Origin: Arcobacter sp.
GTDB lineage: Bacteria; Campylobacterota; Campylobacteria; Campylobacterales; Arcobacteraceae
Assembly (NCBI GenBank): GCA_015663165.1
Contig: DQSS01000313.1
Coordinates: 1-35,287 of the forward strand
Length of the DNA stretch: 35,287 bases
Reading direction: 5' to 3'
Positions 25,150 through 34,051 of this stretch are shown piece after piece. Below the pieces are notes generated by a model, which was not told the origin of the DNA, made no database searches, and saw only the letters and a list, made by a program, of their open reading frames with translations. A program made the position numbers and the translations under genes. The first letter of the stretch is position 1; the number at the start of each line of letters is the position of its first letter.

Positions 25150-26094
25150 ATGTCAGGTAGAAAAGTAGGAATAATTGGAGTAGGAGCTGTTGGAGCAACT
25201 GCTGCATATACTCTAAGTATGATGGGTACTTGTCATGAGATTGTTTTATTTGATATTGCAACAGGTGTTGCAAAAGGTAAAGCTATTGATATAGCTCAAG
25301 CTTCATACTACTCACCACTTGGAACTATTATAAATGCAGTAGATGATATCAAAGATGTAAAAGATTGTGATATTATAGTTATCACTGCAGGAGTTCCAAG
25401 AAAAGGAGATATGACAAGAGCTGACTTACTTTTAATAAATGCAAAAATTATTAAAGAAGTGACTACTAGTATAAAAGAAACTTCTCCTAATACTATTATT
25501 ATTTGCGTATCAAATCCTTTAGATGTTATGACTTATGTAATATCTCAAATCACAGGTTGGGATACAACTAGAATCATCGGTATGGCTGGAGCTTTAGATG
25601 GATCTAGAATGGCATATCAAATTCAAAAAAAGACTGGATACTCTGCAACTCAGACAGGTAATTTAGTTATAGGAGATCACGGGGAACATATGATTCCAAT
25701 GCCACAAAATATCTCTGTAGGTGATATACCTTTAAAAGATTTAGTATCAACTAAAGATATGGAAGATATAATTTCAAGAACTAAAAATGGTGGAGCTGAA
25801 ATAGTTTCTCATCTCGGAACTAGTGGATACTATGGACCAGGTCGTGCAATTGCACATATGGTTGAAGCTATTTTAAATGATAGCAAAGCAATAATGCCTT
25901 GCTCTGTTATATTAAATGGACAATATGGACATAAAGATGTAGCGGTTGGCGTTCCTGTAGTTTTAGGACTAAATGGTTGTGAAAGTATTATTGAGCTACC
26001 TTTAGATGAGAATATAGAAGAAAAATTCTCTAAATCTGTACAATCTATCAAAGATGGTATAAATATATTAGAAGAAAATAACTTTTTCAACTAA
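25150..26094 (+). CDS. Second malate/lactate dehydrogenase paralogue, predicted NAD-dependent
   Basis: 314 residues, clearly homologous to the gene before it but well diverged. It has GVGAVGA (10-16), then LFDIA with D35, the acidic residue that binds the NAD ribose. R84 and R90 in VPRKGDMTR, D150 and R153 in ALDGSRM, and H177 in IGDHGEHM complete the active site; the arginine at 84 favours malate. ATG three bases after the first copy, so both are made from one transcript. The HGEHMIP variant of the usual HGD(T/S)M motif is notable. Lactate or another 2-hydroxyacid as substrate cannot be ruled out. Confidence 0.85.
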   Translation: MSGRKVGIIGVGAVGATAAYTLSMMGTCHEIVLFDIATGVAKGKAIDIAQASYYSPLGTIINAVDDIKDVKDCDIIVITAGVPRKGDMTRADLLLINAKIIKEVTTSIKETSPNTIIICVSNPLDVMTYVISQITGWDTTRIIGMAGALDGSRMAYQIQKKTGYSATQTGNLVIGDHGEHMIPMPQNISVGDIPLKDLVSTKDMEDIISRTKNGGAEIVSHLGTSGYYGPGRAIAHMVEAILNDSKAIMPCSVILNGQYGHKDVAVGVPVVLGLNGCESIIELPLDENIEEKFSKSVQSIKDGINILEENNFFN

Positions 26095-26099
26095 TAGTC

Positions 26100-27023
26100 T
26101 TGAACTTAGATATACAAGAAGTAAAAAATAAACTTTTACAAAATTCTTTAAATTTAACACAAGAATTCAAAAGACTTTTCCACGGTCGTGGAGGTCTTTA
26201 TCCAAATTTTAAATTTTTAACAATTGATTCTATTGATACTATAGTTAGTATTGCTTTTTATAAAGAATGTTCAAAAGAACTAGAGCTACAGATACTTAAT
26301 ATGATAAAAGAATTTATCAAGACATCTAGACATAATGAAATTATTTTACAAAGAAGATATCAAAGTAACAATTCAACTGAAATAATTTATGGAAATATTA
26401 ATGATGAATTATATGTTATAGAAAATGGCATAAAATTTAAACTAAATATATTCTCAAACCAAAATAATGGATATTTTCCTGATATGAAAAATGGACGTGA
26501 ATATATCAAAAGTATTGCTAAAGATAAAAAAGTATTAAATTTATTTTCATATACTTGTGGTTTTTCTCTTGCAGCTGCAAGTGGTAATGCATCTGAAGTT
26601 ATAAATATAGATATGGCAAAAAATGCTTTAAATACAGGAAGAACAAATCATCATATAAATAACATATCAACATCAAATATTAAGTTTTGGCCACACAACA
26701 TTTTAAAGTCATTTGGAAAAATCAAAAAAAATGGACCATATGATATCATAATCATAGACCCACCTACTTTCCAAAAAGGAAGTTTTGAGGCAACAAAAGA
26801 TTATAATAAAATAATAAAAAGACTTGATGAAATAACAAATGATAATTCAATTATTTTGGCATGCCTAAATTCTCCTTATTTACAAAGTTGTTTTGTAATT
26901 GATATATTTAAAGAAGAAAACTCAAAATTTAGATTTCACAAAAGACTAAAAAATGTAAAAGAATTTGAGTCTATAAATGAAGAAAAAACATTAAAAAATC
27001 TTATATTTCTTAAAAGCAAATAA
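26100..27023 (+). CDS. Class I SAM-dependent methyltransferase, RlmI/RlmK-like
   Basis: 307 residues. N-terminal RLFHGRGGLYPNFKFLTIDS is a signature of the PF10672-type methyltransferases related to 23S rRNA methylases. SAM motif I is VLNLFSYTCGFSLAAASG, with INIDMAKNALNTGR next and the catalytic DPPTFQKGSF (motif IV) later. RNA is the likely substrate; which base is unknown. The start is a TTG five bases after the second mdh stop, with no clear ribosome site, but the family N-terminus begins close by. It is probably the last gene of the mdh unit. Confidence 0.83.
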   Translation: MNLDIQEVKNKLLQNSLNLTQEFKRLFHGRGGLYPNFKFLTIDSIDTIVSIAFYKECSKELELQILNMIKEFIKTSRHNEIILQRRYQSNNSTEIIYGNINDELYVIENGIKFKLNIFSNQNNGYFPDMKNGREYIKSIAKDKKVLNLFSYTCGFSLAAASGNASEVINIDMAKNALNTGRTNHHINNISTSNIKFWPHNILKSFGKIKKNGPYDIIIIDPPTFQKGSFEATKDYNKIIKRLDEITNDNSIILACLNSPYLQSCFVIDIFKEENSKFRFHKRLKNVKEFESINEEKTLKNLIFLKSK

Positions 27024-27052
27024 TATTTACTATATATTAACTCAAAATTTAA

Positions 27053-27058
27053 TATAAT
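27053..27058 (+). promoter_or_regulatory. Candidate -10 box of the receptor-kinase operon
   Basis: TATAAT in an AT-rich 57-base gap, 22 bases before the ATG at 27081, with AAAGGA as ribosome site. AT richness makes a chance match likely, and I cannot identify a Fur-type operator reliably. Confidence 0.35.
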
Positions 27059-27080
27059 AATAAATTAAAGGATTAAAAAT

Positions 27081-28970
27081 ATGATTAAATATTTATTATT
27101 TTTATTATTGAGTACATCTTCTGTTCTTTTGGCTAGTGATGATTTATCATCTTTGCTTGATGATTATGAAGATAAGAGCCAATTACATAATAAAACAAAA
27201 GCAGAAAGTGCTGGACATTTAATAATATATTCAAGAGATGATTTAGATAAAATGAAAGCATATACATTAAACGATATTTTAAAATCTACAAGATCATTTT
27301 CTTTACAAGAAACATCATTCGGACAAACTGGATTGCAAAGAGCTGGTGCAACATGTACATATGCAGGTTGTGTTAGATTATACATAAACAATCAAGAATT
27401 ATCTTCAATTACAAATGCAAGTGCTTTAATGATATTTAAAAACTATGACTTATCATTAATAGATCATATTGAATTATATATTAGTGGAAATGCATTTAGT
27501 TTTGGAAATGAATATGGTTTTATTACAATAAAGCTTTATACTAAAACACCTAGTAGAGAGAAAGGTACACTTATTACTACATCAATAGATAAAGATAGTA
27601 ATAAAAAATTTAATTTTTTAAATGCTGGTATATTGTATAATGATTATGAATATTTACTATTTGGAAATACTAATAAAAATACTTATGATAGCATATACAA
27701 TAATAATCATGAAATAAAAAGATTTGATGATATATCAAATGTTTACCTAACAGTAAGTAAGAAAAATGACTTTAATATTGAGTTATCTAAGTATAAAACA
27801 AATAATGATATTTTAACAGGTGCAGGAGTATTTAATACCCCTATTGATAGTTATCAAGAAGCTATTTATAGTTATTTTACATACACTAAGTACTATAACA
27901 ATACAAAAATAGAAGCATCATATGCCAAAGAAGAAAACTATACACAAAGCTTAGATAATGGGGGAATAGTATTAGCTGACAATAAAGGTACTATTAATAA
28001 AATGGTGCAAGAGTTTAAAAATAGTGTTACAAAGTTAAGTATTCAGAATAATTCAATAATCAATAATCATAGCTTGCTTTATGGAATAGACTATCAAAAT
28101 AAAAAACTTAACTTAGTTAGACTAGAACATGATGACAGTGATTTAAAAGATACATTTCAAAGTGCAAATCAGCTAAAACTATATTCTGTATTTTTGGAAG
28201 ACTCTTACAGTATAAATAGCGATAATATTATAATTGCTACAGGAAAATATGAATTATATGATCATATAGGGGTAGACAAAAAAGATGAGATTTCACAAAC
28301 TAGACTTGGATTTGTTTCACTATTGAATAATAATGTAACTTTAAAAGGTTTTGCAACAGATAACTACGTATATCCTTCTGCTAAAGAATTTAGTTTATAT
28401 TCAAGAGTAGTTGATGGCAATCCTGACTTAAAACCTATACATGTAAATAACTATAGTACAGAATTAATATACAAAAAAAATAAACACAAAGTAAACTTAC
28501 TATATATGAAAATGGTAATTCAAGATCCTATTAAAATTAACCCACAAACAATGCACTATTTTACACCTGCTAATATAAATGCAAAATTTTATGATACTTC
28601 TATCGATTATCAATATAAATTAAATAACAACCATAAAATTAAACTACAATATTATTGGACTCATCATAATAGAAGTTTTAATGCAAGCCCTTTAGCTGGT
28701 GGCTTCATACAACTTAGCAATTCTTTTGGTAAATTTGATTTTTACAATGAAATTATTTATAAAAAAGGTTATACTTCTCAAAAAAACATAATAATAAAAA
28801 ATGGGTATGATTATACATCTGCTATTACATATAAATTATCTAGAGCATTAACAGTAACATTAAAAGGAGAGAATTTACTAAATAAAGCAATTTCTTCTCC
28901 TGTAAGTGGAATAGAACCAGTACAAACAAGTCAAAAACAAACTAATCTAAGAATTGAGTGGTTCTTTTAA
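27081..28970 (+). CDS. TonB-dependent outer-membrane receptor
   Basis: 629 residues. A signal peptide (MIKYLLFLLLSTSSVLLAS) precedes a short helix (DDLSSLLDDYEDKSQLHNKT) and a plug domain (about 40-155: HLIIYSRDDLDKMKAYTLND, IELYISGNAFSFGNEYGF). A beta barrel follows, ending in the aromatic IEWFF typical of outer-membrane sorting. The plug carries two cysteines, C92 and C97, in ATCTYAGCVRL, uncommon in this family. From memory this helix-plus-plug type recurs in Campylobacterota next to a periplasmic protein and a kinase, as here. It overlaps the next gene by TAATG. Ligand unknown: no siderophore, haem or cobalamin genes nearby. Confidence 0.85.
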   Translation: MIKYLLFLLLSTSSVLLASDDLSSLLDDYEDKSQLHNKTKAESAGHLIIYSRDDLDKMKAYTLNDILKSTRSFSLQETSFGQTGLQRAGATCTYAGCVRLYINNQELSSITNASALMIFKNYDLSLIDHIELYISGNAFSFGNEYGFITIKLYTKTPSREKGTLITTSIDKDSNKKFNFLNAGILYNDYEYLLFGNTNKNTYDSIYNNNHEIKRFDDISNVYLTVSKKNDFNIELSKYKTNNDILTGAGVFNTPIDSYQEAIYSYFTYTKYYNNTKIEASYAKEENYTQSLDNGGIVLADNKGTINKMVQEFKNSVTKLSIQNNSIINNHSLLYGIDYQNKKLNLVRLEHDDSDLKDTFQSANQLKLYSVFLEDSYSINSDNIIIATGKYELYDHIGVDKKDEISQTRLGFVSLLNNNVTLKGFATDNYVYPSAKEFSLYSRVVDGNPDLKPIHVNNYSTELIYKKNKHKVNLLYMKMVIQDPIKINPQTMHYFTPANINAKFYDTSIDYQYKLNNNHKIKLQYYWTHHNRSFNASPLAGGFIQLSNSFGKFDFYNEIIYKKGYTSQKNIIIKNGYDYTSAITYKLSRALTVTLKGENLLNKAISSPVSGIEPVQTSQKQTNLRIEWFF

Positions 28971-29389
28971 TGTTAAAAATTATATTTAGTCTTCTATTTA
29001 TTACTAATTTTGCATTTTCATCACAAATAATAATCTCTACAAAAATTATATCTAAAATAATTTCAGCTATTCATAGTGATGCTAAAATATGGATTGATAA
29101 TAAAGAAGACTATTTAAATATAATAGATATAGAAAAACTAAATATTGTAAGTAACTGCTATATAGCTGATGTATTTATTACAAAAGGAGATGTTTCTCTA
29201 CCTAGTAATTGTAAAAATAAACCTACATTAGTATTTGACTATGATTTACTATATACCAATAAAAATAGTGTTTCTGCATTCTTTTGGAAAAAAGGTAGAC
29301 CTCATATTGTATTTGTAAAAGAAAGATTAGATAAATTTAATATTACAATTCCAAGCAAATACAACTCATATTTAATTGAGAAGCTATAA
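28970..29389 (+). CDS. Small periplasmic protein between receptor and kinase
   Basis: 139 residues from the ATG that overlaps the receptor stop (TAATG); the track's start at 28958 is a GTG inside the receptor. A cleavable signal peptide is clear (LKIIFSLLFITNFAFSSQ). The mature part has two cysteines spaced for a disulfide (SNCYIADV, PSNCKNK), a PTLVFDYDLL strand, and FFWKKGRPHIVFVKERLDKF. I do not recognise a named family. Position suggests a periplasmic link between receptor and kinase, such as a ligand-binding or sensor protein; that is inference. Confidence 0.72.
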   Translation: MLKIIFSLLFITNFAFSSQIIISTKIISKIISAIHSDAKIWIDNKEDYLNIIDIEKLNIVSNCYIADVFITKGDVSLPSNCKNKPTLVFDYDLLYTNKNSVSAFFWKKGRPHIVFVKERLDKFNITIPSKYNSYLIEKL

Positions 29390-29390
29390 A

Positions 29391-30956
29391 ATGTCTATTG
29401 TAAACTTATTTAATAACCTAACTATAAAAAAGAAGTTAATTCTATTTTCTTTTACTGTTGTATTATTTGCAGTTGTGATTGCAACATATATATATAATTC
29501 TTCAGTACAGGCAACATTAAGTTTAAAAAGTATTAAGCAATATCAATTAAACTTAATATTTTTTGCACAAAATATCAAATCAAAAATATCAAATGTTGAA
29601 AGTTTAATAGTGCAACAATCACTACTAAAAGCTACAAATAAAGAATTTAGTTTCCAAGATACAAAAAAAGAACTTGATATTATCTCTAAAGAGTTAAATA
29701 AGCTAGAAGCTTTTGCCAAAACAAAAAAAGACAAGAAACTTATAGAAGTAGCAAAAACTATTAGTTTACATTATTTATTATATTCTCTTGCTAGTTTTGA
29801 TTTCTTTTTTGAAGATTTTAGTAAAGAGAATTCTGAAGTTTTTTATACTGCACTAAATGAAGTTATAAATTCTGCTAATTCAATAAACTTAGAGCTAACT
29901 AAACTAACTAGATATTCAAGAGAATCACTTGATAATTCTATCTATAAACTTCACTCAGATATTATAAAAAATGATATGACTATAAGGTATATTGGAGGTA
30001 CATTACTTATTTTAATTTTATTATTTTTACTTATGTTTTCTAAAGAATTAGTAAATCAAATTTCAGTACTTACAAAAGGTATGGAAGAGTTTAAGAAAGG
30101 TAATTTATCTTATCGAATTCATAACAAATATAAAAATGATTTATCTATTTTAGGAGAGTCATTAAACAATATGGCTCATTCGCTAAATAACTCAAATAAA
30201 GAAAAAGAAGATAATCATCACTTACTTGTTCAATCATCAAAAATGGCTGCAATGGGTGAAATGATAGGTAATATTGCACATCAATGGAGACAGCCACTTA
30301 GTTTAATATCTACAGTTACAAGTTCTATGCTAGTTCAAAAAGAGATTGGAATACTAAAGGATACTGACTTTTATGACAACTCAGAAAAAATTCTTAGCAC
30401 TGTCTCTCATTTATCTCAAACAATAGAAGACTTTAGAAACTTCTTTAAAGAATCTAAAGATACTATTGATTTTGGAGTAAACGAAGTAATAAATAAAAAC
30501 CTAATACTTATAGGTTCTACTTTAGATAGCAATAATATAAAACTACATAAAGAATTCCAAAATGAAATAAAGACACATGGTTTGGAAAATGAACTAACCC
30601 AAAGTATTTTAAATATCTTAAATAATGCAAAAGATGCTCTTCTAGCAAAGGAAGATCTAAAAGAAAAACTAATTTTTATCAATACTAGTACCCAAACAAT
30701 TGGAGATAAAGAATTTGCAAGAATAGAAATAATCGACAATGCAGGTGGAGTACCTAATAAAATAATTAATAATATTTTTGAACCATACTTTACAACAAAA
30801 CATCAATCTCAAGGTACGGGTATAGGATTATTTATGACAAGACAAATTATTGTTGGTAATATGCATGGATATTTAGATGTAGAAAATATATCTTATACTC
30901 ATGAACAACAGCACTATACAGGTGCACAATTTACTATAAACATACCTATTTTATAG
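29391..30956 (+). CDS. Membrane sensor histidine kinase
   Basis: 521 residues from the ATG at 29391, which has GAGAAG as ribosome site; the track's TTG at 29376 lies inside the previous gene. Order: TM1 (about 13-36), a helical periplasmic sensor region (about 38-198), TM2 (about 199-217), HAMP (about 218-270), H-box GEMIGNIAHQWRQPLSL with H297, N-box ILNILNNAKDAL, DNAGGVP, and EPYFTTKHQSQGTGIGLF as G boxes. The HQWRQPL H-box is common in Campylobacterota kinases. No response regulator gene follows; the partner must be elsewhere. It starts one base after the periplasmic gene's stop. Confidence 0.93.
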   Translation: MSIVNLFNNLTIKKKLILFSFTVVLFAVVIATYIYNSSVQATLSLKSIKQYQLNLIFFAQNIKSKISNVESLIVQQSLLKATNKEFSFQDTKKELDIISKELNKLEAFAKTKKDKKLIEVAKTISLHYLLYSLASFDFFFEDFSKENSEVFYTALNEVINSANSINLELTKLTRYSRESLDNSIYKLHSDIIKNDMTIRYIGGTLLILILLFLLMFSKELVNQISVLTKGMEEFKKGNLSYRIHNKYKNDLSILGESLNNMAHSLNNSNKEKEDNHHLLVQSSKMAAMGEMIGNIAHQWRQPLSLISTVTSSMLVQKEIGILKDTDFYDNSEKILSTVSHLSQTIEDFRNFFKESKDTIDFGVNEVINKNLILIGSTLDSNNIKLHKEFQNEIKTHGLENELTQSILNILNNAKDALLAKEDLKEKLIFINTSTQTIGDKEFARIEIIDNAGGVPNKIINNIFEPYFTTKHQSQGTGIGLFMTRQIIVGNMHGYLDVENISYTHEQQHYTGAQFTINIPIL

Positions 30957-30969
30957 GTCAAGGAAAACA

Positions 30970-32403
30970 ATGCAATATATAGAAATATTTACAAATATTA
31001 TTTTAATTATAAGTTTAGGATGGTACTTAATCACCAACCTACAATGGTATAACTACAAACTTGATAGAGTAATTTTAAAACATCACAAACAACAATGGCA
31101 TATTATATATTTCTTATCTCCTATTGCATTATTTTATTTACTTGAATTTGAGTATTTCTTAGTTTATTTTTATCTTTTATATCTTACTAGCTTTATTTTA
31201 TGGAATAGAAATCTTAGTAAATCTTTAGTTTTAACTTCAAGAGTTAAAAGATTTTTAGGAATATTGTTGTTTACTATTTTTATTATTGATGGACTATGTT
31301 TTTTAACACCATCATGTTCATATGGTGTATTTATACCTTTATTTTTAACTTTTGGTATTACAACAGCTTTAGAAAAAATATTTTTTCTTAGTTTCAAACA
31401 TAAAGCCAAGCAAAGAATAAAAGCAATAAGAGATTTAAAAATCATAGCAATTACAGCTTCATACGGAAAAACATCTATTAAAAACTATTTATATCAAGTA
31501 TTAAATAAGAATTTCAATACCTATATGACACCAAGAAGTGTTAATACAATTGGTGGTTTATGTAAAGATGTAAATGATGACCTACCTCTTGATACACAGA
31601 TTTATATAGCTGAAGCAGGTGCAAGACAAAAGGGTGATATTGAAGAAATTACAAATTTTTTAGAACCGCAATATACTATAATAGGAAGTGTTGGGGAACA
31701 ACATATAGAATACTTTAAAACTTTAGATAACATTATACATACAAAAATGGAGATACTAAAATCTCCAAGATTAGAACATGGATTTGTACATGATAGTGTA
31801 CCAATAAAAGAGTATGAAACTATTACAAAATTTCCACATAATTTACACATAGTAAGAAGTGATTTACAAGGCATTTGGTTTGATATTGAAATAAATTCTG
31901 TCGTTGAACATTTTCATGCACCGATTCTAGGAAGTTTTAATGCTATAAATTTAACAGCAGTTATTTTAACTTCTCATAAATTAGGACTTAGTATTGATGA
32001 GATAAAAATAGCACTTGATACAATTAAACCTGTAGAACATAGACTACATTTAAGTAAAGCTGGTGGTAAACTTATACTTGATGACAGTTTCAATGGGAAC
32101 TTAGAAGGTATGCTTGAAGCTATTAAAATATCTTCAACACATGAAAAAAGAAAAGTTATTGTAACTCCAGGGTTAGTTGAAAGTACAATTGAGGCAAATA
32201 CACAACTAGCAAAGATGATTGATAAAGTATTTGATTTAGTTATTATTACAGGTACATTAAATAAAAAAGTATTAGAAGAAAATATATTAAGTACAACTAT
32301 CATTATCTTAAAAGATAAATCAGATATGGAAAATACTCTTTTAGAAAATACTCATATAGACGACTTGATACTTTTTGCAAATGATGCACCAAGTTTCATC
32401 TAA
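30970..32403 (+). CDS. murF: MurF-like Mur ligase with N-terminal membrane region
   Basis: 477 residues. Probable UDP-MurNAc-tripeptide:D-Ala-D-Ala ligase, which completes the peptidoglycan pentapeptide precursor. Residues 1-145 contain four or so hydrophobic helices, unlike cytoplasmic MurF of E. coli but seen in Campylobacterota homologues. The Mur ligase ATP site is AITASYGKTSIKN with K167, followed by SVNTIGGLCKDVND, IAEAGARQKGDIEE and GSVGEQHIEYF. The C-terminal domain has LILDDSFNGNLEGM. The ATG has AAGGAAAA as ribosome site 13 bases after the kinase gene. No other murF lies in the window, so its identity rests on motif and context. Confidence 0.83.
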   Translation: MQYIEIFTNIILIISLGWYLITNLQWYNYKLDRVILKHHKQQWHIIYFLSPIALFYLLEFEYFLVYFYLLYLTSFILWNRNLSKSLVLTSRVKRFLGILLFTIFIIDGLCFLTPSCSYGVFIPLFLTFGITTALEKIFFLSFKHKAKQRIKAIRDLKIIAITASYGKTSIKNYLYQVLNKNFNTYMTPRSVNTIGGLCKDVNDDLPLDTQIYIAEAGARQKGDIEEITNFLEPQYTIIGSVGEQHIEYFKTLDNIIHTKMEILKSPRLEHGFVHDSVPIKEYETITKFPHNLHIVRSDLQGIWFDIEINSVVEHFHAPILGSFNAINLTAVILTSHKLGLSIDEIKIALDTIKPVEHRLHLSKAGGKLILDDSFNGNLEGMLEAIKISSTHEKRKVIVTPGLVESTIEANTQLAKMIDKVFDLVIITGTLNKKVLEENILSTTIIILKDKSDMENTLLENTHIDDLILFANDAPSFI

Positions 32404-32415
32404 CAAGGAAATATT

Positions 32416-32913
32416 ATGGAAAAACTATACGCTCCTTGGAGAACAGAATATGTATCAACAAATAAAGAAAAAATAGAAGGTTGTGTATTTTGTCATATTG
32501 CTACAAATCCATTAGAAGAAGATGAATTAGGTGTACTGTATGCAAATGATGATTTTTTCATAGTTATGAACAAATACCCCTATTCCCCAGGACACATTAT
32601 GATAATACCGAATTATCATACCGATAAACTAGAAGATTTAGACCCTGCTATCTGGGTAAATATGAACTTATATGCGCAAAAAGCTGTATCTTTACTAAAA
32701 GATGTTCTTAAAGCTCAAGGAATGAATATAGGGATGAATATAGGACAAATAGGTGGTGCTGGAATTGCAGAACATATTCACTTACATTTAGTTCCTAGAT
32801 GGATGGGTGATACAAACTTTATAACAAGTATTGCAAATACAAGAGTATATTCTAGTGACTTTAATAAGATATATAAAAGTCTGAAAAAAGAAGCCCCAAA
32901 ATACTTTAAATGA
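32416..32913 (+). CDS. HIT-family nucleotide hydrolase/transferase
   Basis: 165 residues of the Ap4A-phosphorylase-like branch of the HIT superfamily. The histidine triad is H120-I-H122-L-H124 in EHIHLHLVPRW. A CVFC pair (C23, C26) near the start suggests a zinc site, as in related proteins. NKYPYSPGHIMIIP is the family nucleotide-binding segment. These enzymes cleave dinucleoside polyphosphates or nucleotide phosphoramidates; the actual substrate is not deducible. The ATG has AAGGAAA as ribosome site, 12 bases after murF. The end overlaps the next gene by ATGA. The murF-HIT pairing also occurs in Helicobacter, from memory. Confidence 0.9.
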   Translation: MEKLYAPWRTEYVSTNKEKIEGCVFCHIATNPLEEDELGVLYANDDFFIVMNKYPYSPGHIMIIPNYHTDKLEDLDPAIWVNMNLYAQKAVSLLKDVLKAQGMNIGMNIGQIGGAGIAEHIHLHLVPRWMGDTNFITSIANTRVYSSDFNKIYKSLKKEAPKYFK

Positions 32914-33602
32914 TTGTATTTTTAGATGAGCATCAGTATGAGATAGTACATCATACAAATAAAAAAATAAAAAGAATATCTTTAGTTTTAGAAAATAAAA
33001 ATATAATCGTAGTGAAAACTCCTCTTAAGTTCAAAGCTCACAATTTAAAAGAAGTAGTTTTTCATCATAAAGATTGGATTCTTAAAGCAAATACAAGGGT
33101 ACCCGCTAAAAATCAATTTGATTTTGTATGTGGCGGCAATATGCCTTTTATGGGAGAAAATTACCCCTTAGAACTTATATCAAATGAAAAAATTAAGAAT
33201 ATAAAAGTAGAGTTTAAAGATGATATTTTTTATTTCCATCATAATCCTAATATAAAAGATTATGATGATTTCATAGAAGCTCTTAAAAAGTTTTACAAAA
33301 AAGTAGCTCAAAAATATATTGACCCATTATTTGACGAATGGTGTTTTAGAACTAAACTCAATCCACAAAATATATCATATAGATTTGCAAAAAGAAGATG
33401 GGGCAGTTGTAGTTTTGAAAATAATATATCTATAAACTATATGCTTTTACAATTTCCAGTAAAAGCCATAGAATATGTTGTATTACATGAACTTTGCCAT
33501 ATAGAAGAAAAAAATCATTCAAAAAGATTTTATAATTTATTATCTTTATATATGAGTGATTATAAAGTTCAAGAAGATATCTTAAAGCATAAAACTTTTT
33601 AA
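32910..33602 (+). CDS. YgjP-type zinc metallopeptidase (DUF45)
   Basis: 230 residues of the WLM/YgjP-like family. The zinc motif HELCH (193-197, H193 E194 H197) lies in VVLHELCHIEEKNHSKRFY, and RFAKRRWGSCSFENNISINY is the second family signature. Family members are presumed cytoplasmic metalloproteases with unknown substrates. The ATG overlaps the HIT gene stop as ATGA, so translation is coupled. It appears to end the long plus-strand operon that begins at the receptor gene. Confidence 0.9.
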   Translation: MIVFLDEHQYEIVHHTNKKIKRISLVLENKNIIVVKTPLKFKAHNLKEVVFHHKDWILKANTRVPAKNQFDFVCGGNMPFMGENYPLELISNEKIKNIKVEFKDDIFYFHHNPNIKDYDDFIEALKKFYKKVAQKYIDPLFDEWCFRTKLNPQNISYRFAKRRWGSCSFENNISINYMLLQFPVKAIEYVVLHELCHIEEKNHSKRFYNLLSLYMSDYKVQEDILKHKTF

Positions 33603-33612
33603 TAGATTAATT

Positions 33613-33636
33613 TTTTACTTTATATGCTAAGTAAAA
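33613..33636 (+). terminator. Weak hairpin after the metallopeptidase gene
   Basis: TTTTACTT and AAGTAAAA pair over an 8-base loop about 10 bases after the stop codon. The stem is AT-only apart from one C-G pair and has no following T run on this strand, so termination is uncertain. Confidence 0.3.
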
Positions 33637-33658
33637 TTATTAAATATGATTTGCACTG

Positions 33659-33664
33659 TATAAT
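33659..33664 (+). promoter_or_regulatory. Candidate -10 box of msrB-msrA
   Basis: TATAAT in CTGTATAATCTC, 27 bases before the msrB ATG, with an AGGAAA ribosome site between. Spacing is right for a short leader. Confidence 0.45.
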
Positions 33665-33691
33665 CTCAAAATAAAATAACTAGGAAAAATT

Positions 33692-34051
33692 ATGAACTAT
33701 AATGAACTAAATGCAGAAGAGCAAAGAGTAATATTAAGAAAAGGTACAGAAGCACCATATAGTGGTAAGTTTTATGAACATAAAGAAGATGGTGTTTATA
33801 CTTGTAGACAATGTAATACACCTTTATATACATCAAGTGATAAATTCAACAGCGGTTGTGGTTGGCCTAGCTTTGATGATGAAATCAATGGAGCAATCAA
33901 AAGAAATACTGATGCAGATGGAAGAAGAGTTGAAATCGTATGTGCTAAATGTAAAGGTCACTTAGGTCATGTATTTGAAGGTGAAATGCTTACGGCTAAA
34001 AATACTAGACATTGTGTAAACTCTGTGTCTATTGATTTTAAGGCTAACTAA
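33692..34051 (+). CDS. msrB: Peptide-methionine (R)-S-oxide reductase
   Basis: Repairs the R form of methionine sulfoxide in oxidised proteins, using thioredoxin. The 119 residues have the structural zinc cysteines C38/C41 (TCRQC) and C84/C87 (CAKC), the SGCGWPSF motif with C56 as possible resolving cysteine, GHLGHVF, and catalytic C108 in RHCVNSVSI. No signal peptide, so it is cytoplasmic. Its stop overlaps the msrA start (TAATG), giving a coupled pair that repairs both stereoisomers. Confidence 0.97.
   Translation: MNYNELNAEEQRVILRKGTEAPYSGKFYEHKEDGVYTCRQCNTPLYTSSDKFNSGCGWPSFDDEINGAIKRNTDADGRRVEIVCAKCKGHLGHVFEGEMLTAKNTRHCVNSVSIDFKAN

Noticed and set aside
27024-27080. Fur-box-like AT-rich sequence before the receptor gene
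   Set aside because: In this base composition a loose Fur match is expected by chance; no convincing 19-bp palindrome is present.
30416-32303. Several minus-strand ORFs of 90-109 aa
   Set aside because: All lie inside the kinase and murF genes, whose motifs are unambiguous.
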